Shown here piece by piece: positions 35,936 through 46,854 of a stretch of DNA of 48,110 nt (positions are counted from its first letter, which is position 1; every line of letters starts with the position of its first letter). The stretch is taken from contig LGRX02035343.1 in assembly GCA_001247695.2 (NCBI GenBank), forward strand, positions 2,500 through 50,609, in the 5' to 3' direction. A program made the position numbers and the translations under genes. The notes below the pieces were generated by a model. That model was not told where the DNA came from, did no database searches, and worked only from the letters and a program-made list of their open reading frames with translations. The DNA is from Cymbomonas tetramitiformis (taxonomy: Eukaryota; Chlorophyta; Pyramimonadophyceae; Pyramimonadales; Pyramimonadaceae).

Positions 35936-36230
35936 TTTGTATTATTTTTGCCCCCACCCCACCTCTGTTCACTTGGTTATTGCAAACATGAGGAAGTAAG
36001 CCTCCGAAAAAGTACAGCATGGTGTGCCTTTTTTGCGACAACGGCGGGTATCGTTGTACTATTGAACACACTGATGGTATGCATTTTATTGTCCTCTATT
36101 CAAGAAAGAGGACACGGTAAAAGATTCTCCATCAAAAATGAAAGGTGCGTTGCCCTTGCTTTCCACGGTTCCCTTGTACAGTTGACTACATAATAAGTGT
36201 TAGGAACAACTTTGTTTGCGCAAGCGAGAT
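35936..36230. other. Unassigned stretch
   Basis: No repeat, domain or splice-supported exon seen. Confidence 0.5.
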
Positions 36231-36388
36231 TACGGGGCTTTCATTGAACCAGATACGGGGCTTTCGTTGAACCAGGTACGGGGCTTTCATTGAACTAGAT
36301 ACAGGGCTTTCGTTGAACCAGATACGTGGCTTTCGTTGAACCGGATATGGGGCTTTCAGTCATTCAGTGAACCGGATACGTAATTCTA
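36231..36388 (+). repeat. 23-bp tandem repeat, about 6 units
   Basis: TACGGGGCTTTCnTTGAACC plus AGA, starting 36231, 36254, 36277, 36300, 36323 and 36346, the last units diverged. Confidence 0.92.
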
Positions 36389-36633
36389 CGCGAGTTCCTG
36401 ACCACGATACCGAGTGTGCAGGCAATTCTGCTCAAATTAGAATGGGTTGGAAGCAAGATCCGTTCGGAATCTAGGATGCTTGACGGTTCTTGTGAGGGGG
36501 GTAATCATGGGCGTGATTCGAGCCAACTCGACTCACGCCCAACAGGGACGCATCCTGCACAACATGAACATATCACGCATATCATATAAGCATAATAAAC
36601 ACATACTGACCGTTTGGCAGTGCAAATTCACGT

Positions 36634-36676
36634 CTAGCGGAAACGCGGACGTCAACCGCGTCCACGTTTCCGCTAG
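36634..36676. repeat. Strong hairpin (18-bp stem)
   Basis: CTAGCGGAAACGCGGACG pairs with CGTCCACGTTTCCGCTAG over a short loop, one mismatch. Neighbouring 36389-36630 and 36680-37140 show nothing else recognisable. Confidence 0.75.
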
Positions 36677-37140
36677 GCGTTTCTTCCCTCATTCGCGCGC
36701 TCATTTGCAAGAGAGCCTGGGCAACGGATGAGGGAAGTGTTAGCAAAAATAGTATTTCGTATGCGTTGTTTTCCCTAAACAAATTGCACATACTGAATGG
36801 TCAACCACACATCTCGTTGTGGGCTGACGCGTTCATTTGGCGGAAGCGGGTGGAATTTAAGGAATTTGAAACCCGCAATAGTTGCGCTATGGGTTTACAT
36901 TCTTTGCGAAAGGGGTACTCACATACTAAGTAGGAATATGTGATAATATTTTGAAGCAAAATATTACTCAGATTAATATACAATCTTAGAGATCTTTATT
37001 TCGCTGGACAGGGGCACACTCCCGGAGAGAAAGCCTTCCGCCTTTAGTTAAAATTGCATATTTAACAAATCAGACAGTGAGTATTTTCTCTAAGTATTTT
37101 CAGACGTGTTCTAGTTCTCGAAGTATTTTCAGACTGTAAT

Positions 37141-40100
37141 ACTTAGTGTTGTCTCGCGTGTTGTCACCAAGCCTTAGAAACTCACGATCTCACTCCCAAA
37201 GTGACCAAAAACCGTTCGATCGCCGATCGTTCGGTTTTTGGTCACTTTGGGAACACGTCTGAAAATGCTCAGTGTTGTCTCGCGTGATGTCACCAAGCCA
37301 AAACTCACGATCTCACTCCCAAATGTCTCTTACCCATCTTTATGTTGGCTGCAGCCAACATAAAATCCAAAGTTCCGAAGCATATTACTCATGGTTAATG
37401 GTACATATTGCTCCAAAGTAATGTTGTTTGAAGGGCTACTAGACCTTTAAAAAAATGTCAATACGTGGTATACCTTCTTACACCCATGGGAGCTTGCATA
37501 ATTGTGCCCTAGAGTTGGGGTATGATCGCGAAAATACAAAACGCGCATTATGTTGGCTGCAGCCAACATGAGAAAATTGTGCAATGTGAGCGGCATGAGA
37601 AGGGCATTGAAAAATCGGACACCCATGTTGTCAAGATCTCGAGCTGCTCTTTCTGGAGTGTCTTGTCAAAACTTTCATCCGAGTTCATCTTGACCCTCAA
37701 AATATCGATCGAAGTAACATGGGTATGTAAACACCCAAAATCCCTTGGAAATTCCACAAAATTTCACATTCTCTTGAATAGTAACCCAAATTCTCGCCGA
37801 TGATTTCGAGCGTCCCAATGTTGTTAATGCATGTGTGAAAGAGAACATCCCCGCCGTCATTTTGAGCTAATAAAATGTACAATCCGATACCGACAGCTCC
37901 CGGCATTGTCAGCAAGGCTTATGTTGGCTCCAGCCAACATAAGGGGCCCTAATGTTGTCCGATAGCCAACAGATGGGTAACAGACACAAAGTGACCAAAA
38001 ACCGTTCGATCGCCGATCGCTCGGTTTTTGGTCACTTTGGGAACACGTCTGAAAATACTCAGTGCTGTCGCGCGTGTTGTCACCAAGCCTAAACTCACGA
38101 TCTCACTCCCAAAGTGACCAAAAACCGTTCGATCGCCGATCGTTCGGGTTTTGGTCACTTTGGGAACACGTCTGAAAATACTCAGTGTTGTCTCGCGTGT
38201 TCTCACCAAGCCTAAACTCACGATCTCACTCCCAAATTGACCAAAAACCGTTCGATCGCCGATCGTTCGGATTTTGGTCAATTTGGGAACACGTCTGAAA
38301 ATACTCAGTGTTGTCTCGCGTGTTGTCACCAAGCCTAAACTCACGATCTTACTCCCAAAGTGACCAAAAACCGTTCGATCGCCGGTCGTTCGGTTTTTGG
38401 TCACTTTGGGAACACGTCTGAAAATACTCAGTGTTGTCTCGCGTGTTGTCACCCAGCCTTAGAAACTCACGATCTCACTCCCAAAGTGACCAAAAACCGT
38501 TCGATCGCCGATCGTTCGGGTTTTGGTCACTTTGGGAACACGTCTGAAAATACTCAGTGTTGTCTCGCGTGTTGTCACCAAGCCTTAGAAACTCACGATC
38601 TCACTCCCAAAGTGACCAAAAACCGTTCGATCGCCGATCGTTCGGGTTTTGGTCACTTTGGGAACACGTCTGAAAATACTCAGTGTTGTCTCGCGTGTTG
38701 TCACCAAGCCTTAGAAACTCGCAATCTCACTCCCGAAGTGACCAAAAACCGTTCGATCGCCGATCTTTCGGGTTTTGGTCACTTTGGGAACACGTCTGAA
38801 AATACTCAGTGTTGTCTCGCGTGTTGTCACCAAGCCTTAGAAACTCACGATCTCACTCCCAAAGTGACCAAAAACCGTTCGATCGCCGATCGTTCGGGTT
38901 TTGGTCACTTTGGGAACACGTCTGAAAATACTCAGTGCTGTCGCGCGTGTTGTCACCAAGCCTTAGAAACTCACGATCTCACTCCCAAAGTGACCAAAAA
39001 CCGTTCGATCGCCGATCGTTCGGGTTTTGGTCACTTTGGGAACACGTCTGAAAATACTCAGTGTTGTCTCGCGTGTTGTCACCCAGCCTTAGAAACTCAC
39101 GATCTCACTCCCAAAGTGACCAAAAACCGTTCGATCGCCGATCGTTCGGGTTTTGGTCACTTTGGGAACACGTCTGAAAATACTCAGTGTTGTCTCGCGT
39201 GTTGTCACCAAGCCTTAGAAACTCACGATCTCACTCCCAAAGTGACCAAAAACCGTTCGATCGCCGATCGTTCGGGTTTTGGTCACTTTGGGAACACGTC
39301 TGAAAATACTCAGTGTTGTCTCGCGTGTTGTCACCAAGCCTTAGAAACTCACGATCTCACTCCCAAAGTGACCAAAAACCGTTCGATCGCCGATCGTTCG
39401 GGTTTTGGTCACTTTGGGAACACGTCTGAAAATACTCAGTGTTGTCTAAGCCTAAACTCACGATTTCACTCCCAAAGTGACCAAAAACCGTTCGATCGCC
39501 GATCGTTCGGGTTTTGGTCACTTTGGGAACACGTCTGAAAATACTCAGTGTTGTCTCGCGTGTTCTCACCAAGCCTAAACTCACGATCTCACTCCCAAAT
39601 TGACCAAAAACCGTTCGATCGCCGATCGTTCGGATTTTGGTCAATTTGGGAACACGTCTGAAAATACTCAGTGTTGTCTCGCGTGTTGTCACCAAGCCTT
39701 AGAAACTCACGATCTCACTCCCCAAGTGACCAAAAACCGTTCGATCGCCGATCGTTTGGGTTTTGGTCACTTTGGGAACACGTCTGAAAATACTCAGTGT
39801 TGTCTCGCGTGTTGTCACCAAGCCTTAGAAACTCACGATCTCACTCCCAAAGTGACCAAAAACCGTTCGATCGCCGATCGTTCGGGTTTTGATCACTTCG
39901 GGAACACGTCTGAAAATACTCAGTGCTGTCGCGCGTGTTGTCACCAAGCCTAAACTCACGATCTCACTCCCAAAGTGACCAAAAACCGTTCGATCGCCGA
40001 TCGTTCGGGTTTTGGTCACTTTGGGAACACGTCTGAAAATACTCAGTGTTGTCTCGCGTGTTGTCACCAAGCCTAAACTCACGATCTCACTCCCAAAGTG

Positions 40101-42287
40101 ACCAAAAACCGTTCGATCGCCGATCGTTCGGGTTTTGGTCACTTTGGGAACACGTCTGAAAATACTCAGTGTTGTCTCGCGTGTTGTCACCCAGACTTAG
40201 AAACTCACGATCTCACTCCCGAAGTGACCAAAAACCGTTCGATCGCCGATCGTTCGGGTTTTGGTCACTTTCGGAACACGTCTGAAAATACTCAGTGTTG
40301 TCTCGCGTGTTGTCACCAAGCCTTAGAAACTCACGATCTCACTCCCAAAGTGACCAAAAACCGTTCGATCGCCGATCGTTCGGGTTTTGGTCACTTTGGG
40401 AACACGTCTGAAAATACTCAGTGTTGTCTCGCGTGTTGTCACCAAGCCTTAGAAACTCACGATCTCACTCCCAAAGTGACCAAAAACCGTTCGATCGCCG
40501 ATCGTTCGGATTTTGGTCACTTTGGGAACACGTCTGAAAATACTCAGTGTTGTCTCGCGTGTTGTCACCAAGCCTTAGAAACTCACAATCTCACTCCCAA
40601 AGTGACCAAAAACCGTTCGATCGCCGATCGTTCGGGTTTTGATCACTTTGGGAACACGTCTGAAAATACTCAGTGTTGTCTCGCGTGTTGTCACCCAGCC
40701 TTAGAAACTCGCAATCTCACTCCCGAAGTGACCAAAAACCGTTCGATCGCCGATCTTTCGGGTTTTGGTCACTTTGGGAACACGTCTGAAAATACTCAGT
40801 GTTGTCTCGCGTGTTGTCACCAAGCCTTAGAAACTCACAATCTCACTCCCAAAGTGACCAAAAACCGTTCGATCGCCGATCGTTCGGGTTTTGATCACTT
40901 TGGGAACACGTCTGAAAATACTCAGTGCTGTCGCGCGTGTTGTCACCAAGCCTAAACTCACGATCTCACTCCCAAAGTGACCAAAAACCGTTCGATCGCC
41001 GATCGTTCGGGTTTTGGTCAATTTGGGAACACGTCTGAAAATACTCAGTGTTGTCTCGCGTGTTGTCACCAAGCCTTAGAAACTCACGATCTCACTCCCG
41101 AAGTGACCAAAAACCGTTCGATCGCCGATCGTTCGGGTTTTGGTCACTTTCGGAACACGTCTGAAAATACTCAGTGTTGTCTCGCGTGTTGTCACCAAGC
41201 CTTAGAAACTCACGATCTCACTCCCAAAGTGACCAAAAACCGTTCGATCGCCGATCGTTCGGGTTTTGGTCACTTTGGGAACACGTCTGAAAATACTCAG
41301 TGTTGTCTCGCGTGTTGTCACCAAGCCTAAACTCACGATCTCACTCCCAAAGTGACCAAAAACCGTTCGATCGCCGATCGTTCGGTTTTTGGTCACTTTG
41401 GGAACGCGTCTGAAAATACTCAGTGTTGTCTCGCGTGTTGTCACCAAGCCTAAACTCACGATCTCACTCCCAAAGTGACCAAAAACCGTTCGATCGCCGA
41501 TCGTTCGGTTTTTGGTCACTTTGGGAACACGTCTGAAAATGCTCAGTGTTGTCTCGCGTGATGTCACCAAACCTAAACTCACGATCTCACTCCCAAAGTG
41601 ACAAAAAACCGTTCGATCGCCGATCGTTCGGTTTTTGGTCACTTTGGGAACACGTCTGAAAATGCTCAGTGTTGTCTCGCGTGATGTCACCAAGCCTAAA
41701 CTCACGATCTCACTCCCAAAGTGACAAAAAAACCGTTCGATCGCCGATCGTTCGGTTTTTGGTCACTTTGGGAACACGTCTGAAAATGCTCAGTGTTGTC
41801 TCGCGTGTTGTCACCAAGCCTAAACTCACGATCTCACTCCCAAAGTGACCAAAAACCGTTCGATCGCCGATCGTTCGGTTTTTGGTCACTTTGGGAACAC
41901 GTCTGAAAATGCTCAGTGTTGTCTCGCGTGATGTCACCAAGCCTAAACTCACGATCTCACTCCCAAAGTGACCAAAAACCGTTCGATCGCCGATCGTTCG
42001 GTTTTTGGTCACTTTGGGAACACGTCTGAAAATACTCAGTGTTGTCTCGCGTGTTGTCACCAAGCCTAAACTCACGATCTCACTCCCAAAGTGACCAAAA
42101 ACCGTTCGATCGCCGATCGTTCGGTTTTTGGTCACTTTGGGAACACGTCTGAAAATGCTCAGTGTTGTCTCGCGTGTTGTCACCAAGCCTAAACTCACGA
42201 TCTCACTCCCGAAGTGACCAAAAACCGTTCGATCGCCGATCGCTCGGTTTTTGGTCACTTTGGGAACACGTCTGAAAATACTCAGAG
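37141..42287. repeat. Palindromic satellite, 123/126-bp units, about 36 copies
   Basis: Each unit holds a 57-bp near-perfect palindrome: arm CCCAAAGTGACCAAAAACCG, centre TTCGATCGCCGATCGTT, and the complementary arm CGGTTTTTGGTCACTTTGGG. The spacer AACACGTCTGAAAATACTCA through GTTGTCTCGCGTGTTGTCAC to CTCACGATCTCACT completes the unit. Units with GCCTTAGAAACTC are 126 bp, those with GCCTAAACTC 123 bp. Flanking units (before 38060, after 41340) have the fully paired CGGTTTTTGG arm; most central ones have CGGGTTTTGG, one mismatch. Both lengths are multiples of 3, so long frames run on either strand; I regard them as incidental. The array is interrupted once, by the TIR element 37324-37986. Confidence 0.97.
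37324..37986. mobile_element. TIR element A, TGTCT family, inserted in the satellite
   Basis: 663 bp, ends TGTCTCTTACCCATCT / AGATGGGTAACAGACA (15 of 16 paired), TSD CAAA (37320-37323 and 37987-37990). Excision restores the satellite word CTCCCAAAGTGACC exactly. Just inside each end lies a palindrome, ATGTTGGCTGCAGCCAACAT (37341) and ATGTTGGCTCCAGCCAACAT (37921), with a third at 37550. The interior shares the GTCAAGATCTCGAG/CTTGACCCTCAAAAT module with composite P. No transposase. Confidence 0.88.
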
Positions 42288-42560
42288 AAAATACCAGACA
42301 GGTCCTTTCAACCAAGCCGACTTCAGTTCTCGCATAAACGTACGGTTTACGCCCTCCCGAATCTGGAATTCACGGCCGTGAATATTAAATTAAGGCTTCA
42401 CTGCTTGTGTGTATACCCCACACTGTTGTCCTCACGTATGTATACCCCATACTGTTTGCGAGTAAATTAGATTAGGAAAACATTTTCCAACGTTCGTAAC
42501 GCACATATATATATATATCATTTAGACTCCTAGGTAGGAGTTTTTTGAGCTCTTGACTGA
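42288..42560. other. Unassigned stretch with (AT)n
   Basis: AT-rich. A short ATATATATATAT run near 42507 and a duplicated GTATACCCCACACTGTT-like word are all that is visible. Confidence 0.6.
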
Positions 42561-42696
42561 GCCGATCCGTGGCCGCATCAGCTCAGTTTGCAGTCGCGAC
42601 TGCGAGCTAAGCTGATAGGCCCTTATAACTTTCATGCACATCGCATCAAAACTCAAACAGCGGAGGGGTTCTCGTGCGTTCGAGGCACGATACTTG

Positions 42697-42727
42697 GCAC
42701 CAATATTGCTAACAGCAATATTGGTGC
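42697..42727. repeat. Perfect hairpin
   Basis: GCACCAATATTGCT, loop AAC, AGCAATATTGGTGC. A similar perfect hairpin, TTTCGTGAGAA/TTCTCACGAAA, lies at the corresponding place of the other arm (44279-44302). Confidence 0.85.
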
Positions 42728-43047
42728 ACCTCAAACGCACAACCTCTGATGTAAGCTATGCGCAAAACGCGTGCTGCACATCATGGGTTTGGGTACATGC
42801 AAACCCAAACCCAAACATGCCAAACAGCAAAGGGCTTCCCGTGAGTTCCAGCGCACGTAACTTTGCAAAAGTATTACTAAGATATATATGTTTTAGTTGC
42901 CAAAGGCCCAAGGCCTCAAAAGCCTTGTGCACGACGCCATTAATTTATTTCTTTGGCAGATTTATTGGGTTTGTGTTCGAGTTTACCCAAACCCAATACA
43001 TACCAAACTGAAAAGTAATTCCCGTGCGTTATAGCGCGCGAAACTAT

Positions 43048-43693
43048 TGTCTATTACCCGGCGTTAAGTTGGCTGCACATAACCTAAGGTTGAGAGCCCA
43101 TGGGGGCTTCCTCGAAGGTCATATGAAAATTCGGAGACCTGTGTTGGCAAGTTCTCGAGCTGCTCTTTCTGCAGTGTCTTGTCAAAAATCCGATCCGAGG
43201 TCATCTTGGCCCTTAAAAACTCGGTTGAAGAAGCACGATTTCTATTGAAATATCTTAAGTTGGGTGCACATAACTTAAGGGTTATAACCCATGGTGTCTT
43301 CCTCGAAGGTCCTTTGAAAATTCGGAGACCTATGTCGTCAAGTTTTCGAGTTGCTCTTTCCGTAGTGTCTCGTCAAAAGTTTCATCCGAGGTCATCTTGA
43401 CCCTCAAAATCCCGGTTGAAGTAGCATAGGTAGAACGAAAATCAAAATCCCTCGGATTTTCCCACTAAATTCTCTACCCCCTCACACATTCTCCCAAATT
43501 GCTCACGGATAAATTGGATTCGCTCAATAGTGTAGATGCGTGTGTAAAAGAGGACGTCGTTCCCGTCATTTTGAGCTAATAAAATCTAGAATCCGGTAAC
43601 CACAACTCTCAATGATCCCACCAAAAGTTAAGTTGGGTGTAGCCAACTTAAAGCCGAATTGAGTTGGCTGGAGCCAACTCTGGGTAATAGACA
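43048..43693. mobile_element. TIR element B, TGTCT family
   Basis: 646 bp, ends TGTCTATTACCC / GGGTAATAGACA, TSD CTAT (43044-43047 and 43694-43697). Near-terminal words GTTAAGTTGGCTGC and GAGTTGGCTGGAGCCAACTC correspond to the palindromes of element A. Contains two of the ~185-bp modules and TTTTGAGCTAATAAAAT as element A does. Confidence 0.85.
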
Positions 43694-44407
43694 CTATGCA
43701 CAAATATTTACAAGACACATATCTTTCAGTTCTCAGAAGCTCAAGGTTTGAGATAACTTGTTGGCAAAACCATCAATTTATTTCTTTGGCAGATCTATTG
43801 GGCTTGGGTTCGAATGTTTCCAAACCCAATACATGCTAAACAGCGAAGGGCTTCCCGTGCGTTCTAGCGCACGTAACTGCGTAGAAATAATACCAAGATA
43901 TTTATCTTTGATACATTCGAAGCATAAGGTCTAAGAAAGTCTGTGCGCAAAATGGTATAACTATTTCTTTGACACAGATTTAAGCGTGATATTCAAACTC
44001 ATAAATCTGGGTCAAAGAAATAATATGTTAACTTCGCGCACAAGCTATCGCAAACCTTGCACTTCAAAAAAGTGAAATATATACATCTTATCAATATATT
44101 TTGCAAAGTTACGTGCGCTGGAACTCACGGGAAGCCCTTCGCTGTTTGGCATGTTTGGGTTTGGGTTTCAAACCCAAAAGGCATCATGCCAGCACGCGGC
44201 CGTCTTTAATATACTCAACGGCTTGCCATATGCTCTTGAGGGTGCACTGATATTGATATGAACAATATCACTTCCAAGTTTCGTGAGAAGATTCTCACGA
44301 AAACCCCTATTATGCAAAGCCGCAAGTGGTTGAAACCATCTCACACCGCACCAACTTAGCTTGCAGTCGCGACTGAAGGCTAAGCTGATGCGGTTGCGGA
44401 TGGGGCC

Positions 44408-44950
44408 AATCGATAGCTCAAACGAAAGGTATTCGCCTAATGAATACAAACGCTTTAGAATCGAATGGTGGAAAAATCATGCTTCATGCTACATGCAAAA
44501 AATTGTTTAGAAGAAGGGGGTGTGCCAGACGCAAAATATTGCGCACGCTGAACCGCTTGCGCTTGTACCTCCGGGGTACCTAGTGATAGTCCATAGTACA
44601 AACGATAGATGGCATGTGATATATAATCTATTCCCCAAAACCTTGACATAATTTATATTCCCCATTATGGACTTTTCTATTCCTGAATCATTATGCTACC
44701 GCCTAAGTGCCTAACTGCCCGTACTGTATACGTACAGTAGACTATTGACTATAACACTTTACAATTTGATATTGCATTATTCTCAGTGTACGGTAAACCC
44801 TGTGGTCTGCATTCTGAAAACTGATAGAATTTCATGGTGTTTCAATAACAAATGTTGCTGATCATCTGGAAAATGGCGAGGCGATCCGGGATCGTTCTTT
44901 TCGTGATCCGGAACGGGATCGATCCCGGGAGGGAAGTTTCTTTGTTACGG
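44408..44950. other. Unassigned AT-rich stretch
   Basis: No repeat or gene recognised. Short frames only. Confidence 0.5.
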
Positions 44951-44954
44951 GATC

Positions 44955-45127
44955 GATCCTGGAACGCTCCAGGTACGGGAACGATCCTGGAACGCTGCAG
45001 GTACGGGAACGATCCTGGAACGCTCCTGGTACGGGAACGATCCTGGAACGCTCCAGGTACGGGAACGATCTTGGAACGCTCCAGGTACTGGAACGATCCT
45101 GGAACGCTCCAAGTACTGGAACGATCC
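44955..45127 (+). repeat. 28-bp tandem repeat, about 6 units
   Basis: GCTCCAGGTACGGGAACGAT plus CCTGGAAC, with CAGGTACTGG variants at the end. Preceded by related GGGATCGATCC words from 44888. Confidence 0.92.
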
Positions 45128-45562
45128 TGAATCGATGGGGGGACACTCATGATAAGTCCAAGGGTCGGTTCAAGCATTCAAGGCAAGTACCATGAACCGC
45201 ACATTCAAAAAAAGGTAGACTTTCACAACCGGCTAGAAAGCAGGAGGCAAATTCAAAAAAAAAAAATCAACAAATCCACAAAAATAGATACACCTTTGAG
45301 TACACAAGCTACTTCATTTGTCTTTCAGTCTTTCAAGTCAGGATATATCAGTCTTTCAAGCTTGGGCCATTGGCCATCTGGCTTCTAGAGTTTTCTTTCC
45401 CTTTTCTTCTATTGCTCGTGCTGATTTTTTTTGTCTTATTATCCGCATTTTTTTTCTTTTTGGGAAGGTGATGCTTGCTTGCTGGTCTCCGAGTAGCGCA
45501 CGTCCATGTTTTGAGTGGCCATCCTGAGGAACGAATCGTAATATAGCTCAACACACATAAGC

Positions 45563-45815
45563 TGACACATATCTTAGCACACGCACAGCTACCCACATAT
45601 CTTAACACATATCTTAGCACACGCACAGCTACCCACATATCTTAACAAATATCTTAGTACACGCACAGATACCCACATATTTCAGCACATATCTTAGCAC
45701 ACGCACAGATACCCACATATTTCAGCACACATATCTTAGCACACGCACGGATACACACATGTCTTAACACATATCCTAGCACAGGCTTAGCACACGCACA
45801 GATATACATATATAA
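45563..45815 (+). repeat. 40-bp tandem repeat, about 6 units
   Basis: ACACATATCTTAGCACACGC plus ACAGCTACCCACATATCTTA. The word ATCTTAGCAC falls at 45571, 45611, 45651, 45691 and 45733. 45128-45560 holds only a poly-A run (about 45257) and no recognisable gene. Confidence 0.92.
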
Positions 45816-45832
45816 GATATACGCATAACACT

Positions 45833-45985
45833 ATATGCAAGTGACAAGGGCTCCACTGCATATGCAAGTGGCAAGGGCTCCACTGTATCTGCAAGTGACA
45901 AGGGCTCCACTGCATATGCAAGTGGCAAGGGCTCCACTGTATATGCAAGGGGCAAGGGCTCCACTGTATATGCAAGGGGCAAGTG
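45833..45985 (+). repeat. 27-bp tandem repeat, 5.6 units
   Basis: ATATGCAAGTGGCAAGGGCT plus CCACTGT, with GTGAC/GTGGC units alternating in the first four. Confidence 0.92.
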
Positions 45986-46002
45986 GCTACTACCCGAAGG
46001 TC

Positions 46003-46022
46003 CGGTCCTCCCACAAGGACCG
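46003..46022. repeat. Hairpin motif GGTCCTCCCACAAGGACC, copy 1
   Basis: CGGTCCTCCCACAAGGACCG: 8-bp arms CGGTCCTy/AAGGACCG around CCCAC. The same motif recurs at 46203-46224 and 48065-48110, so it is probably the end of a dispersed element. Confidence 0.75.
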
Positions 46023-46202
46023 AAGTGAATTTGGGATATATGCCGCGTTTTTTCGATATAGTTGGTATATGAGTGCTTCGGGGTCATATTTAGGTGTCTA
46101 ATAATTATCTAAAAACTTGTGTTGGGTGTAATACTCGGTGTAGCGATGTGGTTTACGTTATTGAAAAGTTGGGGTAAGACCGCTCGAAATTAAATAAAAA
46201 GG

Positions 46203-46224
46203 CCGGTCCTCCCACAAGGACCGG
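46203..46224. repeat. Hairpin motif, copy 2
   Basis: Same 20-bp motif flanked by C and G, direct orientation relative to copy 1, 200 bp away. Confidence 0.75.
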
Positions 46225-46850
46225 AAGTTCCCAAGCCACCTACACTCACTAAGTGGCCTTCCTAGTGCCCACTGCACTTAAAAAATACTTCAACATGACC
46301 TATTCGTGCCCTCTACAATGTACAACATCTTCGGAATCCACAATACTGCGGTATATATCCCTCACAATGTCATGCACCCACGAAAAAACTAGATTTCATC
46401 AAAATCGGCCATCCAAAAGTCTGCTCTCGCCGAATTCCAAAGCAATGTTCCGAGTAGACTACTGCACATATTGACAAGCTTAAGCATTCTAAAAATCGGT
46501 AAACATGTTTACACGAAGTATGCGACGTGCCACAGCATACATCTATCATATCCGAACACTATTTGGCATTCATAGTATCCGTAGTAACGAAAAAAAAACA
46601 TTTGAAAACCTTAGATCAAACATGTTTTTTACAGGTGCAAGGTCGATTTGAGTGCGTATATACACCCAATACGAGGTTGCCAACATGTATAATCTTGCAA
46701 GTATGATTGGGTATGATGTTAGGATAAAATTTTGTACTTGGGCGGCTTGTTTGACCTGGAATTCTATTGGATAAAAATATTTGAATGGCATGGCATGTTT
46801 TTGAACGTCCTCCAAAAGTTGCAACTCAAAAATGATAGGGTACATGCTAC
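46225..46850. other. Unassigned AT-rich stretch
   Basis: Possibly the interior of an element ended by the hairpin motifs. No gene recognised. Confidence 0.5.
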
Positions 46851-46854
46851 AAAT

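Larger units (their letters stand above)
42561..44407. mobile_element. Long-inverted-repeat (foldback-like) element
   Basis: About 320 bp at the left (42561-42880) is matched in inverted orientation at the right (44100-44407): GCAGTCGCGACTGCnAGCTAAG outermost, and CATGCCAAACAGCnAAGGGC plus TTCCCGTGAGTTCCAGCGCA inside. Outer identity is about 80% by eye, the inner part higher. Between the arms lie direct modules of about 185 bp (CCCAAACCCAATACAT, CTTTGGCAGAT) and the TIR element 43048-43693. No transposase; target duplication not identified. Confidence 0.7.

Noticed and set aside
38360..39538. 392-residue frame with a 42-residue repeat, and matching minus-strand frames
   Set aside because: Produced by satellite units of 123/126 bp without stops; 123-bp units end the frame, and both strands are equally open.
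37141..42287. CRISPR-like array of palindromic repeats
   Set aside because: The spacers between palindromes are the same in all units, the repeat is too long, no cas gene is near and the setting is eukaryotic.
45835..46101. 88-residue frame with a 9-residue repeat (RAPLYMQVA)
   Set aside because: Entirely explained by the 27-bp tandem repeat, a multiple of 3.
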